This document shows, in pieces, positions 33,711 through 44,600 of a stretch of 64,000 nucleotides of DNA. The DNA comes from Brachynemurus nebulosus (taxonomy: Eukaryota > Arthropoda > Insecta > Neuroptera > Myrmeleontidae), in the NCBI GenBank assembly GCA_035578155.1, contig JAPWDM010000008.1:32448280-32512279 (forward strand), read 5' to 3'. The position numbers were made by a program, and so were the translations under genes. The notes under the pieces are model-generated. The model did no database searches. It saw nothing but the letters and a program-made list of their open reading frames with translations, and was not told the DNA's origin. Positions within the stretch are counted from its first letter, which is position 1. Each line of letters begins with the position of its first letter.

Positions 33711-35792
33711 CTACAGTCTCTGAAGAAGGTTCGAATTTCTGAGAAATCCAAGCATCTTTCTTTCAGAGACTGCATCATAAGCTAAAGCTTCGGCTACACT
33801 ACCTGGGAGCTGCAACCTCTGGCGCAATGGCTCAAAGGTTACACATTCCTCAACTATATGCCTCACGGTCAGCGCCGTCCCGCAGGCGGCGCACCTTGGC
33901 TGATCCTCACCGGCGAGAAGATGACGATGTGTTAACGCCGTGTGGCCCAAGCGTAAACGCGTCAGGGCCACACTCTCTCGCCGGCTCAGATTTACAGGTG
34001 CCGGAGTTCTTCGGACCTCAGGTTTCACCTGTTTGAGCTTAGCCGTGAGGTTGTTCCACTCACGTTGCCATTTCTGATCGATCGCGGATCTAATGCACAC
34101 TCTCAGATCCTCTGGGCGAATGGCAATGTCCTGTGGCTCACCGACTTCGGCTGCATGACGTGCTGCCTGGTCGGCGAGTTCATTGCCAGGTATCCCCACA
34201 TGTCCGGGAATCCAAAAGAAGGTGATAGACTTTTGGCGGAGCATGTAGAGACACGTTCGGATGTTTTGCACCAGTGGATCGATGGTATGAGAGTGGCAGA
34301 TCGCTTGCAACGCGCTCAACGAGTCGGAACAAATGAGGAATGCGCTGTCTTCGGATGTTCGACAGAATCGCAGGGCTTGCAAAATCGCAAATAACTCCGC
34401 AGTATACACAGTGGCCTGGGGAGGAAGTGACCAAGCGTGAGGATCGTCACGAATGACGATGGCACTTCCAACACCCGTAGCTGTTTTGGAACCATCTGTG
34501 TATATGCAGAGAGAGTCAAGTTCGCTAATGATCTCATAAAAGCGGGATCGATATTCGAATGAACTGGTCTCCTCCTTGTTGAGACCAGTCAGGTCGAAAC
34601 GACACCTTACGTTAGGGATCAGCCAAGGAGGTACTTCCATAGGACGTTTGGGAAGTACCTTGGCGAACTGTAAGTGTAGACTCTCTAATAACTCCTGCGT
34701 TCGAACGGCCACTGGTCGACTTATGGTGGGACGTCGACCGTAGAGCCCCTGTAAACGGTATCTGAACAGAGTCGGGTAGTTTATATGTGTAGGTGTTGCA
34801 TATACCCCCGCTGCATAATTGAGCAAGAGACGTTCACGTCTCAGTCGCAGCGGAGGAAGGCCCGACTCTACGCAGAGGCTCATAGAAGGGCTCGTTCGAA
34901 ATGCTCCCGTAGCCAGTCGTATGCCTGCATGGTGAACAGGATCTAGGAGTAGAAGCGCAGACGCCCGGGCGGAGGAGTAAGCAATGCTGCCGTAATCAAT
35001 CCTAGTCAGAACTAGCGATTGATACAGGCGAAGCAACGACTCCCGGCCCGCACCCCACGATGCACCAGCCAAGCACTTAAGCATGTTTATTGTCCTACGA
35101 CAACTCGCAGCTAAGGCTTGGAGGTGTGGGCGCCACGTAAGTTGTTTGTCGAATATGAGTCCTAGAAACCTGACGCTATCAACGCACTGAAGGTTGGATC
35201 CTTTCAATGTCAGAACAGGATCCGGATGTGCGTTACGCTTTCTGCAGAAGTGAACCACCGATGTTTTTTGTGGTGAGAAACGAAAACCAAGAGCTTCTGC
35301 AGAAGTCACCACTTCGTTGATGCCTTGTTGCAGCCGTTGTTGGATATCCTCAATGGAATCGGCTGCATAAAAAATTGTGAGGTCATCAACGTACAAGCAA
35401 CGACGAATTGGGGCTGAAGCTGCAATATGACTGACTGCGATGGAAAATAAGGTGACACTAATGGTGGAGCCTTGAGGAACACCATTCTCCTGGGAGTGGG
35501 CCTCAGACTCAGTGTCACCTACCCGGACACGAAAAGAACGGTCAGTCAGAAAACTTTTTACGAACTGAGGGAGGTTACCTCTTAAACCCCAGTCGTGCAG
35601 CTTCTTGAGAATGCCATACCTCCAGGTCATATCATAAGCTTTCTCCAAATCGAAGAACACGGCCACAAGGTGTTTTCGTTGGAGAAAGGCGTCTTGAATG
35701 GCATTCTCGAGGCGAACAAGATGGTCCGTAGTCGAATGGTATCGGCGGAACCCACATTGATGTTTAGGTATAAGGTTGTGGGATTCCAGCCA
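33711..35792 (-). CDS. LINE pol: reverse transcriptase + RNase H, partial
   Basis: This is the C-terminal pol of a non-LTR retrotransposon, which copies element RNA at the target site. The open frame runs unbroken from the truncation junction (about 35792) to 33711. The first methionine is at 35666 (651 residues from there), but upstream in-frame codons (..CGFRRYHSTTDHL..) are RT fingers sequence, so that Met is not the native start. Counting from it: catalytic Asp in FFDLEKAYD (D6), GVPQGS (62-67), YVDD (92-95). The RNase H acidic set is D391 (YTDGS), E424 (TAELF), D448 (CSDSL), D499 (ELADQ), with H489. C592-x2-C595-x7-H603-x4-C608 is zinc-knuckle-like. All catalytic residues are present, so the loss is recent although the copy lacks ORF1 and endonuclease. 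Confidence 0.92.
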   Translation of the reverse strand, partial: WLESHNLIPKHQCGFRRYHSTTDHLVRLENAIQDAFLQRKHLVAVFFDLEKAYDMTWRYGILKKLHDWGLRGNLPQFVKSFLTDRSFRVRVGDTESEAHSQENGVPQGSTISVTLFSIAVSHIAASAPIRRCLYVDDLTIFYAADSIEDIQQRLQQGINEVVTSAEALGFRFSPQKTSVVHFCRKRNAHPDPVLTLKGSNLQCVDSVRFLGLIFDKQLTWRPHLQALAASCRRTINMLKCLAGASWGAGRESLLRLYQSLVLTRIDYGSIAYSSARASALLLLDPVHHAGIRLATGAFRTSPSMSLCVESGLPPLRLRRERLLLNYAAGVYATPTHINYPTLFRYRLQGLYGRRPTISRPVAVRTQELLESLHLQFAKVLPKRPMEVPPWLIPNVRCRFDLTGLNKEETSSFEYRSRFYEIISELDSLCIYTDGSKTATGVGSAIVIRDDPHAWSLPPQATVYTAELFAILQALRFCRTSEDSAFLICSDSLSALQAICHSHTIDPLVQNIRTCLYMLRQKSITFFWIPGHVGIPGNELADQAARHAAEVGEPQDIAIRPEDLRVCIRSAIDQKWQREWNNLTAKLKQVKPEVRRTPAPVNLSRRESVALTRLRLGHTALTHRHLLAGEDQPRCAACGTALTVRHIVEECVTFEPLRQRLQLPGSVAEALAYDAVSERKMLGFLRNSNLLQRL

Positions 35793-35793
35793 C

Positions 35794-35794
<1 letters not shown>

Positions 35795-35858
<64 letters not shown>
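35795..35858. repeat. (ATT)n microsatellite at LINE 5' junction
   Basis: About 21 ATT units directly abut the truncated RT. A further three units lie beyond the poly(A) end at 32866-32875. This may be the target, or an I-factor-like (TAA)n tail on the 3' side. Confidence 0.9.
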
Positions 35859-35859
<1 letters not shown>

Positions 35860-36020
35860 AATAAAAAGAAGGAGTTCTTGTAAATTTTCACTACATATGG
35901 TTTACTTGTAAAAGTTTTTTAAGTGTTTATTATTATAGTAATTTTGTTTTTTTCTATAAATTATGTAAATGAATTTTATATAAAATAAATTATATTCTTT
36001 TAAAACCTTTAAACATACAT

Positions 36021-36583
36021 ATACTGGTAGTCCCGGTCGGATGTATACATACAATTTACATGTTAATTTTTAACACTGGATTCCCATAAGGAAAAAGTTA
36101 TGTCACAAGAGTGCTTTGGATAAACATATTCCTAATATTATTAGATTTGAGCGTTACTTTATGGTATTCCATATTTGTTTATTATTTACAAACATGTTCC
36201 TATTTTCGGTAATTTTCTTTTATAAAATAATTTTTTTCCACCAAATTATCTACACTATTTCTTCGACAGAATATTTTTTGGTATTTTTATTATTTTAATA
36301 TTTATTTTCAAGAAAATAAAAAAATTCCTTTTTGAATTTACAGCAGATGACACAAATAATTATTAAGTAAAAATGTGAATTGCTTGAAAATTGCGACATT
36401 CATTTCTTTATTTTATTGCATTATTATTGTTAAAGCTATAGTAACAGTAGTTATAATATTAAATTAGTATTATTAGTTTGTTCAAAGCACTCTTGTGACA
36501 TAACTTTTTCCTTATTATGGGAATCCAATGTTAAAAATTAACATGTAAATCGTATGTATACATCCAAATGGGATATCTGGTAT
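36021..36583. mobile_element. long-TIR element, about 95-bp arms
   Basis: Left blocks GGATGTATACATACAATTTA, AACACTGGATTCCCATAA and TATGTCACAAGAGTGCTTTG are mirrored on the right (36470-36565) with few changes. The interior 36139-36205 recurs, inverted, at 59683-59725. No transposase. Candidate ends ATACTGGTAGTCCC / ATACCAGATATCCC. Confidence 0.7.
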
Positions 36584-36829
36584 ACAAAATGTATAGGTAT
36601 ATACTAAATATAAAGTAGAAAACTTTGTTAATTCCTTTCTTTAAAAATTATGAATCGTTTTTCATACACAGATAAGAATCTTTACCAAAAAATTAATGTA
36701 AAATTTTGTACATTATAAATCGCAAACAAGTTTCTTAAAATATAAGTAATTTTTAAAATTTTAAACTAGCTGTATCCGCGATATCCTGTACAGGACGCGT
36801 CGACGCATTTAAATGTCATTTTTTAATAT
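36584..36829. other. AT-rich spacer
   Basis: No gene or repeat recognised apart from a small GC patch CCGCGATATCCTGTACAGGA (36777-36796). Confidence 0.4.
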
Positions 36830-37580
36830 ATCCTTTCATTCAGTGCCTTCTGAGATATTCAGTTTTAAATATTGTCGAAATAGGGTTTTAGTCATTTTTC
36901 AAGTTCTCCAGCCAGTATTCCTATTATAAGCCTATACAAGAAAAAAGAGTTGAAGGTGAGTCCTATTTTGTTAATAATTGTTTGCCTCTAAAAGTCCTGT
37001 TTTAGCTTAATTTTCACTTTATATAGTTACGAATTTTTTCTCCAGTTTCCTCACCACTTACGTAATATTATGTAAGTAGTTATTATCATTCTGATAATTT
37101 TGGTTTTTAGGTTGTCTTGATATCCACAAAATTAACAGAGTTAGATACATTTGCACAATATTTGTTTTTAAACGAGAAACGCTCCCAAACGAAACTCAAA
37201 ATGGTCATTAAAAAAAAAAGTCTGAAAAAAAATTTTTTACCCCCATTTTACACTTACATTATTGTAGTTAATTATGTACAGAGAGATACAAAAAAGATTT
37301 CTAGAGGGCGTACCAACCCTTTCGGTAAATATTACACCCTTAGTGGAGCCTTTGGCAATAATATGAGGACAGGCGGGTTGGAAAGTGCTTATTCATATTC
37401 CTTTCTGTAATAATTTTGATATTCATAACTTTACACCTATCTTTAGAATACTTTGGACTCTGTACAAAAATTTAAGGGTTATAGGAATTTTTTTGATCTC
37501 GGATTCGCACTCAGCGTCGAAAAATACATAGAAATACCATATAGTTAGTCATCTAAATCACGACCATGGTTTTTTTCGTG
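36830..37580 (+). repeat. dispersed repeat family R36, longest copy
   Basis: Its left half matches 3170-3520 (inverted). 37095-37280 matches 38583-38770 (direct; shared blocks GTCTTGATRTCC, AAAATTAACAGAGTT, AAAATGGYCA). 37310-37580 matches 47470-47730 (inverted; AGCGTCGAAAAATACA, GGAGCCTTTG, ATTACACCCTT). The repeat parent therefore exceeds 700 bp. The 97-codon frame at 37117-37410 shows no known domain. Confidence 0.6.
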
Positions 37581-37947
37581 GGGGTATCTTTTTGTTACTT
37601 AAAAGTTGAATTTATATTTTTTTGAGACACTTTCCACCATTCTGATCTTGTTGAAATTTCTACATGCAATAATTATAATAGAGCCAAATAACATATATAT
37701 TTTTTGGTAGGTGTCACTCAAGGGGTTGCTTTAAAAAAAGCACCCTCAAAAATTCAATTATTATTTCAATATAACAAATTACGTCACACGAATGTAAAAA
37801 AAATGTACGTCCTGTGTTAATTTTATCTATTTATCCTCAATAGTTTTGAAGAAAAAAATTTTAAGGTTAAGGGCTGTTACCCCCATATTTCTGGCAATAT
37901 AAAAGGTAGTGGTCTAATACCTATATTTTCGAACAATACTCACCGTA

Positions 37948-38492
37948 TAGTACGGTGCAGTTATTCAAAAAAACTGCCTAACCTCAACATCCAAAGTAAC
38001 AGTTTCACTCCAACTCCAAATTGTTCTATACAGTCCAAATATTGTTTAGCAAAAAGTTACACCATTTTGAGCGTCGGATTTTGGGGGGAGGGGGGTAGAA
38101 GTAGGCAAATTGGCGGTTTTTTTTAAATAGTTCGGAAACTATGGGGTTTAGCGTAAAAAGTAAATTACTAAAAATTACTACTTTTACACCCTCCATAACT
38201 CTGGAACTCTTCACTTCAGCAAGATTATGCATAGGACTATTCTTGTTCGCAATTTAATGTAGATTATTTCTGTATAGGTACTTTTTGCGTTAAACTGCAT
38301 AGTTTTCGAAATATTTAAAAAAACTGACGAAAACCGTTAATTTGCCTACTTCTACCCTCCTCCCCCCAAAACCCGATGCTCAAAATGGTGTAACTTTTTA
38401 CCAAACAATATGTGGACTGTATAGAACAATTTGGAGTTCGAGTGAAACTGTTACTTTGAATGTTGAGGTTTGAGTCTAATTACACCGTACTA
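37948..38492. mobile_element. palindromic element with about 230-bp arms
   Basis: Ends TAGTACGGTG / CACCGTACTA. The arms share AACCTCAACAT, AGTAACAGTTTCACTC, CCAAATTGTTCTATACAGTC, AGTTACACCATTTTGAGC and a GGAGGGGGGTAGAAGTAGGC block. The two R36 copies at 37095 and 38583 lie on either side of it. No coding region. Confidence 0.7.
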
Positions 38493-38582
38493 ATAAGCAA
38501 CATTCATAAAAAAGAATAGCCGAAAAAGCCGCTGGGCCGAGATCCTATATGCTTACCCGGCGAGACTTTGTAGAGCATACTA

Positions 38583-38770
38583 TTCTGATAATTTCGATTT
38601 TTAGTTTGTCTTGATGTCCGTAAAATTAACAGAGTTCTATCAAACTGTCTTGTGCAACACTTGTTTTCAGTTGAAAAACTTTTCCAAAGCAAACTTAAAA
38701 TGGCCACTAAATAAAACCGTCGGAAAATTTTTTAACCCTCATTTTACGCTCACTGATTATTGTAGAGTAT
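38583..38770 (+). repeat. dispersed repeat family R36, short copy
   Basis: A direct-orientation copy of 37095-37280, diverged. It may be half of a segmental duplication, or the part of an R36 copy displaced by the palindromic element just upstream. Confidence 0.55.
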
Positions 38771-40360
38771 ATCTGGTAAAAAAATTCGGAAAATTAAAAC
38801 TGTTAAATAAGGCTGGCTTTTGTATTGGATTGACCTACAAGCAAGAATAAAATCTGTACAACAGATCATGTTCGCTTGTAACGACGATTGTTTCGCAATT
38901 GAGTGATGTGAAACATGGCGGGGAAGACATGTCGCCCTAAAAAACTAAGCACCAAATTATTCCTTCCCACAACGCCTAACAAACTAGGATGAATAAAATT
39001 GAAATTTGTTTAAAAAAATTTGCTAACCGAACCACTTGTTTTATAATACCGAAACCATTGTCTCCCTAAAGTTATTTTTAATTCAATTCAAAGAATACAA
39101 TAGCTTTTAAAGTATAACATCGTCAAATAATTCGATCTATATTTAACAAAATTGTGAAATTTTTAACTAGCTTGTAATACTTATTTAAAAAAAAATAACA
39201 ACCAAAATTTTCTTTGACATACCTAATCCTATTTTTCCAATAAATACACAAAAATTCAATCAATTAAAATCAGGAAGAGAACAGAAAATTTGAGGAAAAA
39301 TATTTTGTAAGCATCATTTTCCCTTTAACGATAAGCAGATTTAAAGATTTAAATAAATAAATCAGAAAAAAATATTCCTATTAAAAGTTTTTTAAAGTAT
39401 ATTTTAATATTACATTTAAAAAGAAAACTCCAGTAGCGACCGACTAACTCCAAATGAACTTAACATATTGTACTTAAATAGGACGAAACATACAAACGTT
39501 TATTTTCCCGTATTAAAGGTTTATGAGTAATATCAAAGTTTTAAAATAAAAAATAAAATTAAAAAAATTGGATGGGAAACGAAGTTTACAAGGATTATTA
39601 CTAATAAATGTTATTTTCCTCGTCTCTCTTAAATCTTCGGAAAAATTCAACCTATTTCAAAGAAGTAATTTCGAAAGCGTAAAGCTATTGAAACGGATTA
39701 AACTTTCTTATTTATACTGTGTTTTTTTAATAGTTGCAATTGCTGTGGGTCGTTTCTTTTAATGAAAGTAATACAGTTTTATTTCGGGGTTTAGAATGAT
39801 AAAATATGATAGCCGTAAGGTTTCGTACACTATTGAATATTACACACAAGTAATAATGAACGAGCTTTGTGCTGTCCTTGACTGAAGTTCTTTGCAGCTG
39901 CCTAATATTATTTATATATATTTATTTCTTTGACCGTTTCCTCCCATACTCCTTCTTACCACAACAACTCCGTTGGTGATACACAGGAATGTTATGAATA
40001 TGACAATTTTGGATAGGAATACGGATATTTAAAAACATACCTGTGTGTTTTGGTTACAGATAGCTAACAATTGTGGATAATATTTCGGCAACGGTTATGG
40101 TTACGAAAACTTGTTTTCAGTAAACGGTCTTTTAAAATAAACGGGAAATTAAATCTCTAAAATCCGTCTTGTAAATAACAACGTTTTCATAATTAAATCC
40201 TCAAAAAATTTTGTCATTACCTTTTCTTAAGGCGGTGGGGGATTTTTACACAATTAGAGTTAGAGAATAAATCGAAACGGAAATTGTATAGTGTAGGTGG
40301 CTTTTTTTGAATACAGTTTTGAAAGTTCGATAAGAGAGATCAAAAGTTTACTCACAGATT
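38771..40360. other. anonymous AT-rich stretch
   Basis: No gene or repeat recognised. The frame at 39568-39762 is featureless. Confidence 0.4.
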
Positions 40361-40606
40361 AGGGAGCGTCCACAAACTTACATAGTTCCGTTTTAGCTAA
40401 TTTTGAACCTTTCCCCCTTCCATGTAGACTAGAGGTGACTTCTTCCTCAGCCCCCCCCCTATAGGGGAAGGTAGCTTTTAGCGAATTTCCAGAAAGAATT
40501 CTGGAAATTCAGCTATTACAGTAGGTGTCATGACGCGACTTGAGCCCGGGGCTATGGCTGAAATTTGTTTTGAGGTCCCTAGAAACCGAAAATAATATTC
40601 ACTAAA

Positions 40607-40681
<75 letters not shown>

Positions 40682-41371
40682 CATGTATGTATGTATATAT
40701 GTATCAGCACGATAACTCTCGAACGAAATGTCCTAGGTTTACGAAATTTGGTGACAACGTTGGAAGTCCAAAAATCTTGGATGAGTTCTTCAGCCAGACA
40801 CGTCGGATGCCAGGAACATGGTTTTTGTTCTTGCAAAAAATTAGTTTTTTGCCAAAATTTCCAATTATTCAAAAATTTTTGCCAAATTTTTTTACATCAT
40901 TTAAAAGAGGAGAAAAAATTACATAAAAAAGATATTTAAACTATTATTCTATGTCAACTAGTTTCCGAGAAAAACTAATTTTTATAAACGGAAATTCGCT
41001 ATGTTATGCAGGATGCTGCGACAGGGGTATTTCTTACTAAGTTTAAAAAACATTCAATTAAAATAATAAGCCTTTTTATTATAAAATATGAAAATTATCG
41101 CACCTCTTATAGCTTAGCAAATATTTCCTCAAAAAACATGTCCCCTGACAATAAGAATTTTAACATAAAAACTGTGTAAAATATTAAGCATTTCATAAGT
41201 AATTTAAGATTATTCATCAATTTTCACATTCAAATTCATGTTTGTTTAATTGTTCCAAATAAAACTAGGTAGCTCGACTCTGACTCCCCCCCCCCCAGGT
41301 AGTCCAGTGTAGCTTTCTGCATACCCCCCTCCCCCCGCAATTAGGCTACGTAGTTTGTGGACACTCCCTTA
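40361..41371. mobile_element. MITE with GGGAGYGTCCACAAAC ends
   Basis: The left end AGGGAGCGTCCACAAACTTA mirrors the right end (reverse complement AAGGGAGTGTCCACAAACTA). GGGAG(C/T)GTCCA.AAA ends are widespread among arthropod MITEs in my recollection. The interior includes a (TA)n run and C-rich tracts at 40451-40460 and 41287-41298 that sit at mirrored subterminal places. No transposase. Confidence 0.7.
40610..40676. repeat. (TA)n microsatellite
   Basis: TA run inside the MITE at 40361-41371, followed by TATGTATGCATGTATG. Confidence 0.95.
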
Positions 41372-42683
41372 CTAAAAATAAAATGGCAATGCTAAAACAA
41401 CTCCCTTGTGTTAGGTCTAATTTAATCAATTATATTTAAGCTATGTTTAGTAAAATTCTTAGAGCGAAACTCGTATTTTCACAACGAATTTGATAATTCG
41501 GATACCAAAAATAAAAGGCTTGTCCTACAAATTATTAATTGCGCACAGAATTGGCTTCATATTTTGTTCTGATTGATTGATAACCATTCACAATTGCAAT
41601 CTTAAAATAAAAAATCGAAATTCTTTTAAAATAAACACGTGCCGGAAATAAATATTTTTCAAGATCCAACTTTGAAAAGAAATTAAAGATACAAAGGCGA
41701 CTCTGGTGACTGTAGGAGTCCTCCCACTTTTTATTTCTTTATACAAACGTGTTCACACTCGTCTTCTTTTTGTTTAGAGTTTAGAATTTCCAGTTAAGGT
41801 AAAAGTTTATTATTTGTACCGATATTTCTGCTTGTATCTATTACTTTATTCTACATTATTTCGTGGTTGTAGCGATTTATTCTAATAACAATATAGAATG
41901 TTCTATTAAATTATTTTTTTTAAATTTTTTTTATAAGGTATACCTACCTACTGCGGTGCTGGTTGTGTTTCATTGCAGTTTAATACGACAACAATAATGT
42001 TATTCTAAACATTGATAGAAAACTTTTAACATTAAAAAATGGATCTACAATTTACCGTATCACATCAATGGACTTACTGTATATAGATGATCTGAAAGTT
42101 ATTTTACAATTGCGTGAAAAAATACTATTAGAGCCCCATACGCGTAAAAAAAAATGAATGAAAAGAAGAGAAAATTTTGCCTGATACAGCTACTCATAAG
42201 CTATCTGTTTAACTTATTAATATGCTTATTATACAGAAAAGTGTAGATAATTTCAAATACAATAGTTCGTTCTATGATAGATACACCTGAAATTAACTTA
42301 AATTTCACCTAGGTTTTCGACAAATGAAACAAAGTTAGACGTACCTACAGTTTTTTGTCTCCTTTCTTTTTTATACGATGGATAGAGACCAAAAACTTCA
42401 TTCCTAAATAGATATAAAAATTATAGTTCGTTTTAGATTGCTAAAAAAAGACTTAGCTGAAAGCCGTCAACAATTCCCTTAGAAGTTACTTTTCGAAACA
42501 AGATAAATCAACAATTTACATATGAGAACATTTTATTTCATTTTTATAATTTTATAAAAATTGCGATAAATGCATAGGTAAAAAAAGTTTAACGATACAG
42601 TAACTGATATTCTTGTACAATGTGTACTTACTAATTATATGCCTAAAACCAACCAATAAGTAACTTTATCGCAAATTAAAACC
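41372..42683. other. AT-rich stretch with LINE-like scrap
   Basis: Mostly anonymous. 42275-42400 has blocks in common with 52680-52780 (TTAGACRTACC, TTTTTTRTCTC-TTTC-TTTTTTAT), a diverged dispersed repeat. The RT-like scrap at 42050-42133 is listed separately. Confidence 0.4.
42050..42133 (+). pseudogene. possible reverse transcriptase fragment
   Basis: The plus-strand frame gives IYRITSMDLLYIDDLKVILQ, followed by LREKILLE. The YIDDLK core with a hydrophobic approach resembles the catalytic loop (Y(M/I)DDLK) of R2/R4-type LINE reverse transcriptases. Only 28 codons are available and no flanking RT motif was found, so this could be chance. Confidence 0.3.
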
Positions 42684-42873
42684 CAGGGCCGTTGAAAGAA
42701 ACGCCGGGCTCCGGGAATAAAACTTTAAAAATTTGCTTTCCAAAAAATAAGTTGTGAGTAAGAAAAAGCTCATAACTTTTTCCCCGGGCCCACTACCGAC
42801 AGCTACGTGCCTTCTCCTCATGTCCGGGCCCCGGAGATGCAACCCCAGCTACCCCACCCTCTTGTCGGGCTTG
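42684..42873 (-). mobile_element. hAT-like MITE B, 190 bp
   Basis: An inverted copy of MITE A (19709-19902): CAGGGCCGTTGAAAG start, central A/T core, CCCGGGCCCACTACCGACAG block and CTACCCCACCCTCTTGTCGG end. Flanks TTAAAACC and TTACGATC agree at only 5 of 8, so the target duplication is eroded. Confidence 0.75.
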
Positions 42874-43364
42874 TTACGATCGCATAATAAAACAGTTATT
42901 GCTATAGGTATTACAGTAATTATAGTAATTCAAGGTTATACGTCTGTAAATTCGTTTTATTTGCTGATGACATAAGTGAAATTAATATTAATTTCAGGTA
43001 CAGTATAATTGTAAATACTAATTCAAATTCAGGTGGTGGAAAAAATAGACTTTCGCACATTTTTGAAAACATCGATTAAAGTGGTTCAAGCTATCTTATT
43101 TTACAGTATTTGTTTATTTTTTTATATACTTACATCTCTGAACTTTATTATTATCTATAACTTACTTTCTGCGCTGCTATAGCAATAATAAAACTTTTAT
43201 TTATTTTAAAAATTACTTTTTATTTACGTTAGTGGTGTAGCTACAGTGCAAACACAACCGATCGATATTGAATATAATTGTTATTTGATCAAACTCTATA
43301 TATCAGTTAACATTACTTAGGAACCGTAAGTTTTTTATTTAGCTGGACATAGGAGACGTCAATG
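42874..43364. other. anonymous AT-rich stretch
   Basis: No gene or repeat recognised. Confidence 0.4.
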
Positions 43365-43478
43365 ACCGTCTAACAGCCACTGCTAATTTCATTACAGCCA
43401 AAGCATAACCATTTTCACTCTCGACCATTACAGATTTCATTTAACTCTCACATTACAAATTTCATTACACACTCACAT
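43365..43478. repeat. degenerate CATTACAGATTTCATT tandem repeat
   Basis: Several imperfect units of about 22-26 bp built on CATTACAGATTTCATTACAC with ACTCTCA spacers. The same motif array recurs at 56885-56990. Confidence 0.65.
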
Positions 43479-43770
43479 TACAGCCTTGGCCAAAAATATT
43501 GAGCACCCCCATAAAACACGTGTAACTCTAAAATTAATTTAAAAATGACTTTTCGGTTTAATAATACAATGAAAGGCAATACTAAGAGTTAATTTTAAAC
43601 AATTGATAAAGGATTTTAAGGTACCCTAAAACACCTGTCCCACAAAATGTGAAATTTGAAATTTTTTAAAGATAATGTAACTTATTTGTTAGCCTGTTAT
43701 TAACTTTCAGGATAACAAGAAGCTGCTGAGTGTTGTTTATTCGTATAGTAGAGACAGTTTGTAATACGAA

Positions 43771-44253
43771 ATGCCGAAACAACCAGAACTTAACACAAAA
43801 ACACGAATAAAAATTCAGATTTTATATGAAGAAGGGAAGACTCAAATAGAGACTGCTAAATTAATAAAAGATTGACTATGTGCAGTGCAATTTACAATTT
43901 AAAAGTTCGTGGAGACTGGTTCTAACACAAACAAAATGAGAACGGGCAGAAAACGCGCTACTACTGACCGTAAGATTAGAAAACTTATCCGTCACTCACT
44001 TAAGGACTGCAAAAAAACTTCTTCTGAGCTCACTGCAGCTTTATCGGGAGACATTGCGAAACCAATTAGTTCTCGAACTGTAAGAAGAAAACCCACAGAA
44101 GCAGGTTTAAAAAGCCGCAAAGCTAGGAAGAAGCCTTGGCTCTCCGACAACATCAAGAAATATCGTTTAGAATGGGCTTTAAGACACCAGCATTCTTCTG
44201 AACAAGATAGGTCGAATGTGGTATGGTCCGGCAAATCTAATCGCATCTTTTAA
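43771..44253 (+). pseudogene. Tc1-like transposase, N-terminal half, broken
   Basis: Starts MPKQPELNTKTRIKIQIL and is interrupted by two in-frame stops (TGA near 43873, TAA near 43903) while keeping frame. It continues ..KFVETGSNTNKMRTGRKRAT.., the helix-turn-helix/GRPR-type linker region of Tc1 transposases, to LSDNIKKYRLEWALRHQ. The catalytic-core entry reads VVWSGKS where the family has WSDES, so the first acidic residue is lost. It ends at 44253 before the second and third catalytic acids. Not functional. Confidence 0.8.
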
Positions 44254-44279
44254 TGCGATGGTATAGAATTTAACTTACT

Positions 44280-44590
44280 TCAAAGCTAGATTCGTCGGAT
44301 CATACCACATTGGACCAATCTTCTTCAGATGTTGTCGGAGAGCCAAGGCTTCTTCCTAGCTTTGCGGCTTTTTAAATCTGCTTCTGTGGGTCTTCTTCTT
44401 ACAGTTCGAGAACTAATTGGTTTCGCAATGTCTCCTGATAAAGCTGCAGTGAGCTCAGAAGAAGTTTTTTTGCGGTCCTTAAGTGAGTGACGGATAAGTT
44501 TTCTAATCTGGCGGTCAGTAGTAGCGCGTTTTCTGCCCGTTCTCATTTTGTTTGTGTTAGAGCCAGTCTCTAACACAAACCAAATTGTCT
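44280..44590 (-). pseudogene. inverted second piece of the Tc1 transposase
   Basis: The minus strand encodes ETGSNTNKMRTGRKRATT through RKARKKPWLSDNI, nearly identical to the plus-strand piece. After a deletion of about 20 codons it resumes as EEDWSNVV*SDESSFEV. Here the catalytic Asp of SDES survives but the preceding Trp is a stop. Differences between the two arms show they are separate lesions of one ancestral gene. The upstream 5' end is truncated at GAGACTGG. Confidence 0.75.
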
Positions 44591-44600
44591 CTAAATTAAA

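Larger units (their letters stand above)
32876..35794 (-). mobile_element. 5'-truncated non-LTR retrotransposon (LINE)
   Basis: Minus-strand order: RT (from within the domain) at 35792, RNase H, CCHC-like motif, stop at 33711, about 810-bp 3' UTR, poly(A) at 32897-32876. ORF1 and the endonuclease are absent. The 5' junction meets (ATT)n at 35795-35858, and (ATT)3 follows the poly(A) at 32866-32875. GC content is far above the surroundings. RNase H places it in the I/R1/LOA-type assemblage rather than typical Jockey; the exact clade is undetermined. Confidence 0.9.
43481..44600. mobile_element. Tc1/mariner-like element remnant, palindromic
   Basis: After TA, 43481 starts CAGCCTTGGCCAAAAATATT then GAGCACCCC, a Tc1-type TIR. 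The interior holds one broken transposase (+) and a second, inverted piece of the same gene (44280-44590, -). The matching right TIR is not visible. Head-to-head duplication of the N-terminal half is unusual for a simple insertion. Confidence 0.75.

Noticed and set aside
33827..34394. Plus-strand open frames of 69-109 codons opposite the LINE
   Set aside because: Antisense shadows of the GC-rich pol gene.
44325..44576. 83-codon minus-strand frame as an intact transposase
   Set aside because: It is the middle of a truncated, deleted Tc1-like copy lacking most of the catalytic core.
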